From Verrucomicrobiota bacterium (GTDB lineage: Bacteria; Verrucomicrobiota; Verrucomicrobiia; Chthoniobacterales; UBA10450), in assembly GCA_003221195.1 (NCBI GenBank), contig QHQO01000021.1, forward strand, positions 1-45,151: a stretch of 45,151 nucleotides of DNA, written 5' to 3'. The notes beneath the pieces are model-generated. The model saw only the letters and a list, made by a program, of their open reading frames with translations, searched no databases and was not told the origin of the DNA. Shown one piece after another: positions 17,316-25,696 of the stretch (positions within the stretch are counted from its first letter, which is position 1; every line of letters starts with the position of its first letter). The position numbers and the translations under genes were made by a program.

Positions 17316-18200
17316 TCATCGAATGCCGATGCGGCGCTCCCGCTGTTTGAAAAAGGAGCGCAGCTGCGGCAGATAGTCTTTGCCGGTTTGCAGGGCGATC
17401 GCGTCGATATTGTTCCGGCGCAGCATGCGCGCAAGCTCATGCTCGTGTTCATCCACAAGCCCGCTAAAACGCGCCCGCGTTGTGCGATCCGCCGTATTGA
17501 TCTCAATTTGATCGCCGGTCTCGGCGTCTTCCAAGGTGATGATGCCGATATTTGGCAATACCCGTTCTCGTTCATCGTGGATATGGATGGCCACGAAATC
17601 GTGCCGCCGTCCACTCACTGCCAGCGCTCGCGAAAAATCGGGCGCCTGAAAATCCGAAATGAAGAAAACCACGGCGCGGCGTGTGACAATTTTATTCAGA
17701 TAGTCGAGGGCCAGCGCTGGCTCTGTGCCCCGTCCCTTTGGTTCGAAAAACAAAATCTCCCGGATAAGTCGTAGCGTATGGGAGCGGCCTTTCTTTGGAG
17801 GAATAAAAAGCTCAACGCGATCGGTGAAGAGGATGAGTCCGACCTTGTCATTGTTCCTGATCGCGCTGAAAGCGAGCAAGCACGCAACTTCCGCTGCCAA
17901 CTCCCGTTTTGATTGCGTTGTGCTTCCGAAGTTTCCCGATGCGCTGACATCCACAACCAGCATTACAGTTAGCTCGCGTTCTTCCGTAAATTTTTTCACA
18001 AACGCGTTGCCCATCCGTGCGGTCACGTTCCAGTCGATCGCCCGGATCTCGTCGCCGGGCTGATACTCACGCACGTCTTCAAAATTCATTCCCCGGCCTT
18101 TGAAAACACTGTGGTAATCGCCGGCGAACGCGGTCTCGACGAGGCCTCTGGTTTTTATCTCCAGGGTTCGGATCTTCTTGAGAATCTCTGCGGGGTCCAT
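17316..18200 (-). CDS. DUF58 family protein (vWA-like)
   Basis: A 294-residue protein with the DUF58 signature: DYHSVFKGRGMNFEDVREYQ, PGDEIRAIDWNVTARMG and KKFTEERELTVMLVVDVSAS. The last part resembles a vWA first strand with D-x-S-x-S. No membrane helix is seen. DUF58 proteins are usually encoded directly after moxR and are thought to be its partners in protein-complex remodelling. Here the two genes are separated by an inverted-repeat cassette, and the DUF58 ATG (18198-18200) lies only 6 bp from the cassette edge. Confidence 0.92.
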   Translation of the reverse strand: MDPAEILKKIRTLEIKTRGLVETAFAGDYHSVFKGRGMNFEDVREYQPGDEIRAIDWNVTARMGNAFVKKFTEERELTVMLVVDVSASGNFGSTTQSKRELAAEVACLLAFSAIRNNDKVGLILFTDRVELFIPPKKGRSHTLRLIREILFFEPKGRGTEPALALDYLNKIVTRRAVVFFISDFQAPDFSRALAVSGRRHDFVAIHIHDERERVLPNIGIITLEDAETGDQIEINTADRTTRARFSGLVDEHEHELARMLRRNNIDAIALQTGKDYLPQLRSFFKQRERRIGIR

Positions 18201-18206
18201 TTACCT

Positions 18207-18237
18207 GTGAGAAGTGATTGGTGAGAAGTGAGAAGTA
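18207..18237. repeat. Left arm of the cassette inverted repeat
   Basis: It is built from gtgagaag units in tandem. It lies 6 bp upstream of the DUF58 start codon on the minus strand and 57 bp after the S23 stop codon. Confidence 0.8.
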
Positions 18238-18294
18238 GTCATGCGAAAAACTCTTCGACAGTCGAGGACTGTTTGCTCATCGAGTCGGTCTCTT

Positions 18295-18705
18295 CTACGC
18301 GCGAAGCGCCTCGATAATCTGTCGCTGGAGATGCTTACAGAAGTCGTCTGCACGGTCGATCATGCGCGACAGCATCTGGCCAATCGAGATGCAGTTCGAA
18401 TCAAGAGTGTTGAATTGCTCGATTGAGAGGTACTTCGCGTCCCGCGCATCGTCTAACCACGATTGCGTTTCGGTAGCCTCGCCCAAGGCTTCATCCAGCT
18501 TGTTTACAAAGACCGCCTTGTAGCGGCGCCGTCCCCAAGCCTCGGCGATCATCGCTTTCACCGCACGTGAGCTCCTGCGAATCTGATCAGTGAGTGAGTA
18601 ACGTTCTTCAGGCGGAAATTCGCGACTGAGCCCAAAAATCTCCTGCGCCGTTTCTCGGGCTTTCCGATAAACATTTAGATCACGAAACGATCTTGCGATA
18701 GCCAT
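18295..18705 (-). CDS. Four-helix bundle protein (S23 / 23S rRNA intervening-sequence protein family)
   Basis: A 136-residue soluble all-helical protein. Family features are the N-terminal FRDLNVYRKARETAQEIF, the FPPEERYSLTDQIRRSSRAV turn, the IAEAWGRRRYKAVFVNKLDE helix and the final GQMLSRMIDR helix. Relatives are encoded inside 23S rRNA intervening sequences and include the Avd accessory protein of diversity-generating retroelements; they bind nucleic acid, but most have no known role. ATG 18703-18705 is preferred to GTG 18709, which lies in the repeat. The protein is not a known part of Bat operons, so this gene is a guest. Confidence 0.88.
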   Translation of the reverse strand: MAIARSFRDLNVYRKARETAQEIFGLSREFPPEERYSLTDQIRRSSRAVKAMIAEAWGRRRYKAVFVNKLDEALGEATETQSWLDDARDAKYLSIEQFNTLDSNCISIGQMLSRMIDRADDFCKHLQRQIIEALRA

Positions 18706-18708
18706 CGA

Positions 18709-18739
18709 CACCTCTCACTTCTCACGAATCACTTCTCAC
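18709..18739. repeat. Right arm of the cassette inverted repeat
   Basis: Inverted copy of the left arm. On the minus strand it ends with gagaggtg three bases before the S23 ATG, so the repeat itself supplies a weak ribosome-binding site. It begins 7 bp after the moxR stop. Confidence 0.8.
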
Positions 18740-18746
18740 TTGGGCA

Positions 18747-19733
18747 TCATGGCACAGGCAATCCAGCAAAAATTCTCTCAATAATCGTCTCGCTGGTAAC
18801 TGCCTCCGCCTCGGCTTCGTAACTGACGATGATGCGATGTCGAAGCACGTCAGGCCCGATGCTCTTGACGTCCTGTGGGGTGACATAACCGCGGCCGTTC
18901 AGAAACGCATGAGCCCGAGCGCCGAGAGCAAGATAGATCGTCGCACGTGGTGAAGCTCCGTAACGAATGAGCCCTTCGAGTCGTAAGTTGTAGGCTGCCG
19001 GCTCGCGCGTCGCCCAGACGACGTCCACAATGTAATCCTTTACGCGGTCATCGATGTAAATGCTGTTAACCACGTCCCGGGCAGCGATGATTTGCTTCGG
19101 ATCAACCACTGGATCGACTCGCAAATCCGGCGAGGAAGTCGCCATCAAGTCGAGAATGTTTCGCTCCTCGGACTTTTGCGGATAACCAATGTTCAATTTG
19201 AACATGAAACGGTCGAGCTGCGCTTCCGGCAGTTGATAAGTTCCTTCCTGTTCAATCGGGTTCTGCGTCGCCAAAACAAGAAACGGATCGGAAAGCGGAT
19301 AGGTTTGCTCGCCGATGGTGACTTGCCGCTCTTGCATCGCCTCAAGCAACGCGCTCTGTACCTTGGCCGGTGCGCGATTTATTTCGTCGGCCAGGATTAG
19401 ATTTGAAAAAATCGGGCCGAGCTTGGTGGTAAATTCCCCTGTCCGCGGATTGTAAATGAGAGTGCCGATTAGATCCGCGGGTAAAAGGTCTGGCGTGAAT
19501 TGCAATCTTTGGAAACCAGTCTGGATGCAGGCGGCCATCGTTTTTACCGTGAGCGTCTTGGCTAGCCCCGGGACGCCTTCGAGCAGGAGATGACCATTAG
19601 CGAGCAGCCCGAGGAGGAGACGATCCACCAAATATTTCTGGCCTATGACCACGTGACCAACCTGTTGGCGGAGCCCTGGAATCCATTGGCCCAGCTCCCG
19701 AACTTCTTGCGTAATTTCCTGCGTAGATTTCAT
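18747..19733 (-). CDS. moxR: MoxR-family AAA+ ATPase
   Basis: A 328-residue AAA+ ATPase. Walker A is GVPGLAKT, Walker B LILADEINRA, sensor 1 LATQNPIEQEGTYQLPEAQ, and the lid domain contains RYGASPRATIYLALGARA. MoxR proteins act as chaperones for vWA-containing partners; the partners here are DUF58, BatA and BatB, all downstream in the same direction. It is the first gene of the operon. The 144-bp gap to the divergent gene at 19878 should hold the operon promoter, but I cannot pick out a confident -35/-10 pair. Confidence 0.95.
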   Translation of the reverse strand: MKSTQEITQEVRELGQWIPGLRQQVGHVVIGQKYLVDRLLLGLLANGHLLLEGVPGLAKTLTVKTMAACIQTGFQRLQFTPDLLPADLIGTLIYNPRTGEFTTKLGPIFSNLILADEINRAPAKVQSALLEAMQERQVTIGEQTYPLSDPFLVLATQNPIEQEGTYQLPEAQLDRFMFKLNIGYPQKSEERNILDLMATSSPDLRVDPVVDPKQIIAARDVVNSIYIDDRVKDYIVDVVWATREPAAYNLRLEGLIRYGASPRATIYLALGARAHAFLNGRGYVTPQDVKSIGPDVLRHRIIVSYEAEAEAVTSETIIERIFAGLPVP

Positions 19734-19859
19734 ACGGACTCGTGAGACATGCAGGCCGGGGAGAACGTTCGATCAAACGTGCCGCAACCTGCTGAATTTC
19801 TGCTCATTTCGCTCACGAATCTCCCGGTCTACTCGCGTGAGCGCACCGGCAGAATAATG

Positions 19860-19871
19860 CTAAACGTTTAG
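19860..19871. promoter_or_regulatory. 12-bp perfect palindrome in the moxR / GT-C divergent gap
   Basis: The site ctaaacgtttag is a perfect palindrome that lies 6 bp before the ATG at 19878. Its place between divergent genes suggests an operator, but no matching regulator is known and a 12-bp palindrome can occur by chance. Confidence 0.3.
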
Positions 19872-19877
19872 ATCGCA

Positions 19878-22733
19878 ATGTTCCTTCTCAAGCCATGGCA
19901 TCGAGCGATTGGGGTAGCCGCCTTTGCAGGTGTCGGGCTATCGGTCCTCACATGGATCGCCTGGAATGATCCGGCTATCAATTTTTTGAGCCGTGATAAA
20001 CGAGCCGAGTGGATAGTCTTTCCTGCTGCAGTTGACGCCCACGCGCATTGGTTCGCCAGTCTCGACGCAACGTTCCGGCGCGAGTTTGTTTTGACGGACC
20101 GACCGGCGACCGCGCGTCTGGGTGTTCGCGCAATGCGGGGCGCCGAAGTGAGAATCAATGGCGGACCCATTCGCTTTCCGTCGAATCGCAATTGGAAAGA
20201 GATTGTGAGCGTCGACGTTGCCGGGCAATTACAGGGAGGCAGTAACGTGATCGAAGCTCGCGTCTTTAATCATAATGGACCCCCGGCGCTGTGGCTTACT
20301 TTGAATACGGATCAACTAAGTCTGCGCAGCGACAAAACCTGGGAAGTATCGTTTGCCGGTTCTTCATGGCGTCATGCCGCGTTGGCCGCGGCGGCGAAGA
20401 CTCCAGGGCCCGGTAATTCCATTGCTGGCGGGGAAGGTACGTTTGACGCGCTGAAAAAAGTTTGGCCTTTTTGGATAGTTCTCCTTGTAATCGCTTCTGT
20501 AGCCATCTTTATCTGGAACCTCATCCTTAAAAGCTCCACAACACGATGGCTGGAAAAAACACTCTTGCTCATCCTAGCCGGCCTCTGGTTGCTGTTATTC
20601 TGGAATAATTCGCGGCTGTTGCCGTTTCACGCGGGCTTCGACGCGAAGGAGCACCTCAAATACATCAACTACATCCAGGAACACCGCGCATTGCCGTTGG
20701 CGAACGAAGGCTGGGAAATGTATCAGCCGCCGCTCTATTACTTGATTGCCGCGGCCAGCCTTTCAGCGTGCAAACTGTCAATCAACGATCCTGCGTCCAT
20801 TTTATTACTGCGTTTGATCGGCGCGTTCTTGGGCATCGCCCAATTCATCTTTGTTTTTCTTAGTTTACGGCTTTTGTTTTCTGCGCGAACCGCGTTCGTC
20901 GGACTTTTGCTCGCAGCATTTCTGCCGATGCACGTGTATCTCGCACAGTATGTGACGAATGAAATGCTGGCCGCCACTCTGGCCACAGCGACGCTATATG
21001 CATGTTTGCGACTGCTGAAGAGCGATACGCCGTCCGCGTCGCAGTTCGCCTGGGTCGGATTCACGCTTGGCGCAACGATGCTGGCGAAAGCGACCACAGT
21101 TTTGCTACTTCCGATCGCGATTGCTGCAATCGCTGGGAAGCTCGCTTACACGCGAGCGCGACTCGCAATTTCGCTGCGCAACCTTGGGCTACTGCTTACG
21201 ATATGTCTTACCGTGTGCGGCTGGCATTACGCGCGCATCTGGCTGAGGTTCGGTACGCCACTCCTTGGCAACTGGGATGTAGTCAGCGGATTCACCTGGT
21301 GGCAGGACCCCGGTTATCACACTGCGACTGATTACCTTCGTTTCGGCCGGTCGTTGGTGCATCCACTCTTCAGCGGTTTCGCCGGATTTGCTGACGGAAT
21401 CTATTCCACGCTTTGGGGTGACGCATTATGCGGCGGCGCGTCGAGCCTGACCTTCGCCTGGAACGGGCAGCCAATGGTAGCCGGTTATTTGTGGGCGGTG
21501 ATTCCCACGGCGTTGATTCTCGTAGGCGTCGTCGCCGCGATCGTTCGGTTTATTCGAAAACCTTCCAGCGAATTGTTCGTGTTACTTGGTTTCTGGACAG
21601 TACTCGTGCTCGGCTTAATTTTTATGACCCTCAAAGTTCCTTCCTACGCACAAGCAAAAGCGTTCTACGGGTTGTCGGCTCTTACGTCGATTTGCTTCTT
21701 TGGCGCGCTCGGTTGGGAAGTGCTGACATACGGCAGTAGGCGTCTGCGGTTTGTTCTTGATATGCTGATCTTAGTTTGGGCGATGAATAGTTTCGCCACT
21801 TACTGGATTGTTCCTTCGGTGGCGCAACATCTGTATGCCGCAAAAGCTTTTGGCGTTCAGGGCAAGATCGACCACGCCGCCGCCGAAGCGCTTAAGGCTG
21901 TAGAAGCAGATCCCTCCAATGCGACCGCACGCGGCTTTCACGCCTTGAGCTTGAGTGAACTAGGCCAGGATGAGGAAGCCATTAAGGAAGCCGAACGGGC
22001 GGTTGAGCTGAATCCGGCCGATTCTGCCGCCTATTTGAACCTCGCTTTCTCAGCAAAGCGCAGTGATCCCGAACACGCAATCGCGGAAGCTCGCCACGCC
22101 ATCGAGCTTGGCCCTGAAAATTCTTCGGCCTACCAGCTCCTGATGAATTGTCTTTTCGAATCGCGCCGCTACAGCGAAGCGGTCGAGCTTGGACGAGATT
22201 GGGTGACTGTATCGCCATACGACGCCGCTGCTCATTCCGCGTTAGGAACGGCTCTGGCCGAAAGCCATGATTTTGTATCGGCAGCGCAGCACGTCGGTTA
22301 CGTGATGATGCTGCGGCCGGAAGTTGAACAAGCTCATGCACACCTGCGGCAGATTCTCCTATCGATGGCGAAGGAGCCAGATGGTTTGGAGCGACTCCGG
22401 GACATCGCTGCAAACGCGCCGGATTCACCGCGGATGCTCGACGAACTGGCTTGGTTGCTTGCGACGTATCCCGATTCGAAATCGCGCGACGGATCCGAAG
22501 CGGTTCGTCTTGCCGAACGCGCTTGCGCTCTGACCGAACGTCGGATCCCAGCTCTTCTCGATACCCTGGCTGCGGCTTATGCTGAGGGAGGAGATTTTCC
22601 GCGGGCAATCAGCGTTGCCGAAGAAGCGCTCAATGACGCGCACTCCTCGGGCGACAATGATGCCGTCAAGCTGAGCGAAATCATTCTTAGATCACTTCGC
22701 GGAAGCCTTCCCTATCGCCAAGAGCCGGAGTAA
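19878..22733 (+). CDS. GT-C-like membrane glycosyltransferase with beta-sandwich and TPR domains
   Basis: A 951-residue inner-membrane protein in three parts. After one membrane helix, residues of about 40-150 form an extracytoplasmic beta-rich domain (FRREFVLTDRPATARLGVRA, VNGQ-like segment). Next come 10 or more helices with a GT-C pattern: an acidic loop after the second helix (HAGFDAKEHLKYINYI) and YQPPLYYLIAAASL, as in polyprenyl-phosphate-dependent mannosyl or arabinosyl transferases. From about residue 660 come TPRs (DPSNATARGFHALSLSELGQ; NPADSAAYLNLAFSAKRSD). The substrate is unknown. It reads away from moxR and stops 5 bp before the convergent der gene. Confidence 0.75.
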   Translation: MFLLKPWHRAIGVAAFAGVGLSVLTWIAWNDPAINFLSRDKRAEWIVFPAAVDAHAHWFASLDATFRREFVLTDRPATARLGVRAMRGAEVRINGGPIRFPSNRNWKEIVSVDVAGQLQGGSNVIEARVFNHNGPPALWLTLNTDQLSLRSDKTWEVSFAGSSWRHAALAAAAKTPGPGNSIAGGEGTFDALKKVWPFWIVLLVIASVAIFIWNLILKSSTTRWLEKTLLLILAGLWLLLFWNNSRLLPFHAGFDAKEHLKYINYIQEHRALPLANEGWEMYQPPLYYLIAAASLSACKLSINDPASILLLRLIGAFLGIAQFIFVFLSLRLLFSARTAFVGLLLAAFLPMHVYLAQYVTNEMLAATLATATLYACLRLLKSDTPSASQFAWVGFTLGATMLAKATTVLLLPIAIAAIAGKLAYTRARLAISLRNLGLLLTICLTVCGWHYARIWLRFGTPLLGNWDVVSGFTWWQDPGYHTATDYLRFGRSLVHPLFSGFAGFADGIYSTLWGDALCGGASSLTFAWNGQPMVAGYLWAVIPTALILVGVVAAIVRFIRKPSSELFVLLGFWTVLVLGLIFMTLKVPSYAQAKAFYGLSALTSICFFGALGWEVLTYGSRRLRFVLDMLILVWAMNSFATYWIVPSVAQHLYAAKAFGVQGKIDHAAAEALKAVEADPSNATARGFHALSLSELGQDEEAIKEAERAVELNPADSAAYLNLAFSAKRSDPEHAIAEARHAIELGPENSSAYQLLMNCLFESRRYSEAVELGRDWVTVSPYDAAAHSALGTALAESHDFVSAAQHVGYVMMLRPEVEQAHAHLRQILLSMAKEPDGLERLRDIAANAPDSPRMLDELAWLLATYPDSKSRDGSEAVRLAERACALTERRIPALLDTLAAAYAEGGDFPRAISVAEEALNDAHSSGDNDAVKLSEIILRSLRGSLPYRQEPE

Positions 22734-22738
22734 GGCCT

Positions 22739-24136
22739 TTATTTCGCTCGGAAGCGTGATGGTGGCGTCGCACTCTGGGCGCGGGGACGTAGCGTTAGAA
22801 TGATCGGCAACCCTGGAAAAGGTTGCGCCCGGCGGAGGCGAGATTCCAAGTAGCGCTCGTACGTTTGATTCAGTAATCGAGGATCATTTACGAAAAGGAC
22901 GAATTCCGGAGGCCGCAGCTGTTGATTTTCTTTCCCTTTCGATTGGGCAGCATAAAAGAGTTTGAGGCGCCGCGCTCTGATGATCGGTGGGGGGGTCGCT
23001 TCAAATGCCTGCCGCAGTAATCGGTTTAGAACTCCAGTACTTACGTGCTGCCGTGCGGCGCATTGGATTTTTTCGATCGACCCAAACAATTTGCTGACAT
23101 GTTCTCCAGTTAACGACGACGTAATTAGAACTGGCGCATAATCCAGGAAGAAAATTTGCTGCCGCGCGACCTCAACGAGTTTGGTGATGGTCTGCTTTTG
23201 ATTGCGGTTTGGTTTAACCAGGTCCCATTTGTTCAAAACGATGATCGCCGGCTTCTGTGCCGCCTGAATCAATCCAGCGATCCGTTTGTCCTGTGCAGTT
23301 ACGCCCGTTGTGAGATCAACAATCAGAATGCAAAGGTCGGCCCGGCGGACGCTCCGTTCTGCGCGCATTGCACTGAAGATCTCAACTGAACTGGATTGCT
23401 TGCCCCGTCGGCGGATTCCCGCCGTGTCGATGAAAACGAACGCGCGCCCGTCTCGTTGATAAAGAACGTCAACGGCATCGCGCGTGGTTCCTGGCAGTTC
23501 ACTCACGATAGCGCGTTCGCTGCGCACGATGGAATTGATCAGTGAAGATTTTCCCACGTTTGGTCGGCCGAGGATCGCGACCGCGAGTGGCTCGGGGCTC
23601 GTGGGTCGCGAATCAACAGTGGGCGAGGGGAGAAGTCGATCGATCTCGTCTAGCAAATCCAAGACGCCCCGATTATGTTCTGCGCTGATCAAAACATTCG
23701 AGCCGAAGCCTAACGAATCGAATTCCGCCGCAAACGGCTCATGTTTTTCATTGTCGATCTTGTTGATTACAAGAATCGCCGGTTTTTGAGATTTGCGCAG
23801 CGCGCGCGCAAGCTCTTCGTCTATTGGCGACAAACCTTCTTTTGCATCGACGACGAAAAGCAAAAGATCGCTGTCGCGAAACGCTTCCTCGGCGGTGCGG
23901 CGAACCTGCCGGGTCAGTTCCGCTTCACCCGCGCCAAAAATCCCGCCGGTGTCCCAAAGAACAAAAGGCCGTGTGCCGCTTGCGCAAACCGCGGAAATTC
24001 TGTCGCGCGTAATTCCAGGCTGATCGTGAACGATGGCAACTTTTCGCCGGATGAGACGATTGAATAAGGCAGATTTGCCCACGTTGGGCCGGCCTACGAT
24101 CGCAATGGAAGGAAGCTTGTTGGCGGCGTCGTTCAT
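22739..24136 (-). CDS. der: Ribosome-assembly GTPase Der (EngA)
   Basis: A 465-residue essential GTPase for 50S subunit maturation. It has two GTP-binding domains: G1 motifs are GRPNVGKSALFN and GRPNVGKSSLIN, G3 motifs are DTGG and DTAG, G4 motifs are NKID and NKWD. The C-terminal KH-like domain follows (FEATPPPIIRARRLKLFYA). Length and order are normal. It lies 18 bp downstream of pgsA in the same direction, so the two are probably co-transcribed. Confidence 0.97.
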   Translation of the reverse strand: MNDAANKLPSIAIVGRPNVGKSALFNRLIRRKVAIVHDQPGITRDRISAVCASGTRPFVLWDTGGIFGAGEAELTRQVRRTAEEAFRDSDLLLFVVDAKEGLSPIDEELARALRKSQKPAILVINKIDNEKHEPFAAEFDSLGFGSNVLISAEHNRGVLDLLDEIDRLLPSPTVDSRPTSPEPLAVAILGRPNVGKSSLINSIVRSERAIVSELPGTTRDAVDVLYQRDGRAFVFIDTAGIRRRGKQSSSVEIFSAMRAERSVRRADLCILIVDLTTGVTAQDKRIAGLIQAAQKPAIIVLNKWDLVKPNRNQKQTITKLVEVARQQIFFLDYAPVLITSSLTGEHVSKLFGSIEKIQCAARQHVSTGVLNRLLRQAFEATPPPIIRARRLKLFYAAQSKGKENQQLRPPEFVLFVNDPRLLNQTYERYLESRLRRAQPFPGLPIILTLRPRAQSATPPSRFRAK

Positions 24137-24154
24137 TATACGGAAACGTCGATC

Positions 24155-24760
24155 TCACTGTTTTGTTGCATGCGCGTGCCCTTCGGCTTGCAACTGGCGC
24201 ACCCCGTCGGTGACGTAAACGATTCCTGAGATGAATGTGAACACCCCGGCTGCAATAACTACATAAAGCAGCGGAAGAAAGTGAAGCTGTAGCATCACCC
24301 ATCCAATCGCGATCATTTGCAAGACGGTCGCCACTTTTCCGGTCCAATTTGGTTTCACGTGCACTTTGCCATTGAGCAAATAAAGGACCATTGCGCCCAC
24401 CAGGATCACGGCGTCACGCGAGATGACGAGAACGGGAAACCACGCCGGGAACCTTCCATAATCAGGATCAATGTCGCTCCAGTTGCTGATGCTTAGTGTA
24501 ATTATGCCGCTCAAAAGCAGGCCCTTATCGGCGAGCGGATCAAGAATGACCCCCAGCGAACTCCTCTGGTTGTAATGGCGCGCAACGTAGCCGTCCAAAC
24601 CGTCACTGACGGCAGCGATCACGAAAATGGCAATTGCTGTATAACGTATCCACTCGAGCGGCGTGCCATGCTGGATGCTTTCACCATAATAGATCGCCAT
24701 CGTCACAAAAACCGGGATCATCAAAATCCGGACGACGGTGATCTTGTTGGCTGTGGTCAT
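24155..24760 (-). CDS. pgsA: CDP-alcohol phosphatidyltransferase, probably phosphatidylglycerophosphate synthase
   Basis: A 201-residue inner-membrane enzyme with the CDP-alcohol phosphotransferase motif DG-x2-AR-x8-G-x3-D-x3-D, seen as SDGLDGYVARHYNQRSSLG followed by VILDPLADK. The N-terminus NKITVVRILMIPVFV is typical of PgsA, which makes phosphatidylglycerophosphate from CDP-diacylglycerol. Four to five membrane helices are visible. Relatives that use other alcohols share the motif, so specificity is probable rather than certain. It precedes der by 18 bp. Confidence 0.9.
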   Translation of the reverse strand: MTTANKITVVRILMIPVFVTMAIYYGESIQHGTPLEWIRYTAIAIFVIAAVSDGLDGYVARHYNQRSSLGVILDPLADKGLLLSGIITLSISNWSDIDPDYGRFPAWFPVLVISRDAVILVGAMVLYLLNGKVHVKPNWTGKVATVLQMIAIGWVMLQLHFLPLLYVVIAAGVFTFISGIVYVTDGVRQLQAEGHAHATKQ

Positions 24761-24781
24761 ACCGTGGATAGGCGCAGAAAA

Positions 24782-24944
24782 TTGTAGGGCGTTTGATTCG
24801 TTCGCGCCAGCGAACTCACCCTTTGGGCTTCCCGTCTATGTCGCTCGGCGCCCGCCAGCTCCATTCTGTGAAACGCCAATGCCTGATTGGCGTCTGGTAC
24901 AGACGCCCTACAACTTTGGCTGCTTCGATCTGGCGTCTGACATG
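24782..24944. repeat. Nested-hairpin intergenic repeat between pgsA and the PfpI gene
   Basis: An outer 11-bp perfect inverted repeat (ttgtagggcgt at 24782-24792, acgccctacaa at 24903-24913) encloses acgccaat/attggcgt (24872-24879, 24885-24892). The pair ggcgtctg/cagacgcc (24889-24896, 24900-24907) overlaps the right side, and a further ggcgt...acgcc pair follows at about 24932-24949. All share a gacgcc core. It looks like a dispersed non-coding repeat; no gene was seen in this 195-bp gap. Confidence 0.65.
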
Positions 24945-24955
24945 ACGCCGTTAAG

Positions 24956-25522
24956 TCAAGCTGCAGCGGCTGCTGCGTGTCGGCCTTCTGCGAGTTCTTC
25001 GATCATCTTTCTATTGAATGCCGGGATATCGTCCGGTTTACGACTGGAAACCAGTCCGTTGTCCACGACGACTTCCTCATCGACCCACTTTGCGCCTGCG
25101 TTGCGCATGTCGACCTGAATTGCTGGCCACGAAGTCATCTTTCTGCCGCGAACAAGATCCGCGCTGATCAAAACTTGTGGTCCATGACATATGACCGCCA
25201 CCGGTTTGTGCTCCCGGAAAAAATGCTGCGCAAATCCAAGTGCGTTTTGATCTGAACGGAGCACATCCGGATTGAACAAACCGCCCGGAATCATGAGCGC
25301 GTCAAACTCGTCCGGTCTCGCATCTTTAACGGCGAGATCCACATCGAATTTGTCGCCCTTGTCCGCATGATTCATCCCTTGGATTTTGCCAGGTTTAAGA
25401 GAAACGATCTTGGTTTGTGCACCTGCTTCATCCAGCGCTTCACGCGGTTTTGTCATTTCCACCTGTTCGAAGCCATCCGCTACAAGAATGGCCACCTTCT
25501 TTCCGTCGAGTTTTCGTGCCAT
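24956..25522 (-). CDS. DJ-1/PfpI family protein (type 1 glutamine amidotransferase-like)
   Basis: A 188-residue cytoplasmic protein with the DJ-1/PfpI fold. The nucleophile elbow is AVICHGPQVL (Cys followed by His) and an upstream acidic residue is present in the VADGFEQVE segment. PfpI-type relatives are stress proteins with protease, chaperone or deglycase activity; which one applies here is open. A strong Shine-Dalgarno (ggaggt) lies 8 nt before the ATG, in contrast to most genes of the window. The Ala-rich tail (HAAAAAA) is unremarkable. It is a single-gene unit. Confidence 0.92.
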   Translation of the reverse strand: MARKLDGKKVAILVADGFEQVEMTKPREALDEAGAQTKIVSLKPGKIQGMNHADKGDKFDVDLAVKDARPDEFDALMIPGGLFNPDVLRSDQNALGFAQHFFREHKPVAVICHGPQVLISADLVRGRKMTSWPAIQVDMRNAGAKWVDEEVVVDNGLVSSRKPDDIPAFNRKMIEELAEGRHAAAAAA

Positions 25523-25696
25523 AAGATTTACCTCCCCGTTAGTGTTGAATGAGTCGATCGTGAAAATCGACCCCTATTAAAACTACGCAGCGTGCGCGGT
25601 CACTGGCCGTAGTCCGAGGTGCTCGCTCGCTTTTGCGCACTAGCGCAATTGGCAATTAGAGTTTGATCGCTAACTCGGCGGGAATATTCTCTTCTC

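Larger units (their letters stand above)
18207..18739. mobile_element. Inverted-repeat cassette carrying an S23 four-helix-bundle gene
   Basis: A left arm at 18207-18237 and a right arm at 18709-18739 are inverted copies that match at 28 of 31 positions; the outer ends begin gtgagaagtgatt on both sides. Inside is one gene, the four-helix-bundle protein. The unit fits exactly between the moxR stop (18747) and the DUF58 start (18200). No target-site duplication, transposase or integrase is visible. The layout matches the intervening sequences of some 23S rRNA genes, which carry the same protein family between complementary ends. That it is mobile is inferred. Confidence 0.6.

Noticed and set aside
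18201-18746. A diversity-generating retroelement because the S23 family includes Avd
   Set aside because: No reverse transcriptase, template repeat or variable repeat was found in the window.
18201-18746. A classical insertion sequence
   Set aside because: No transposase and no target-site duplication; the outer flanks (ttacct, tgggca) do not match.
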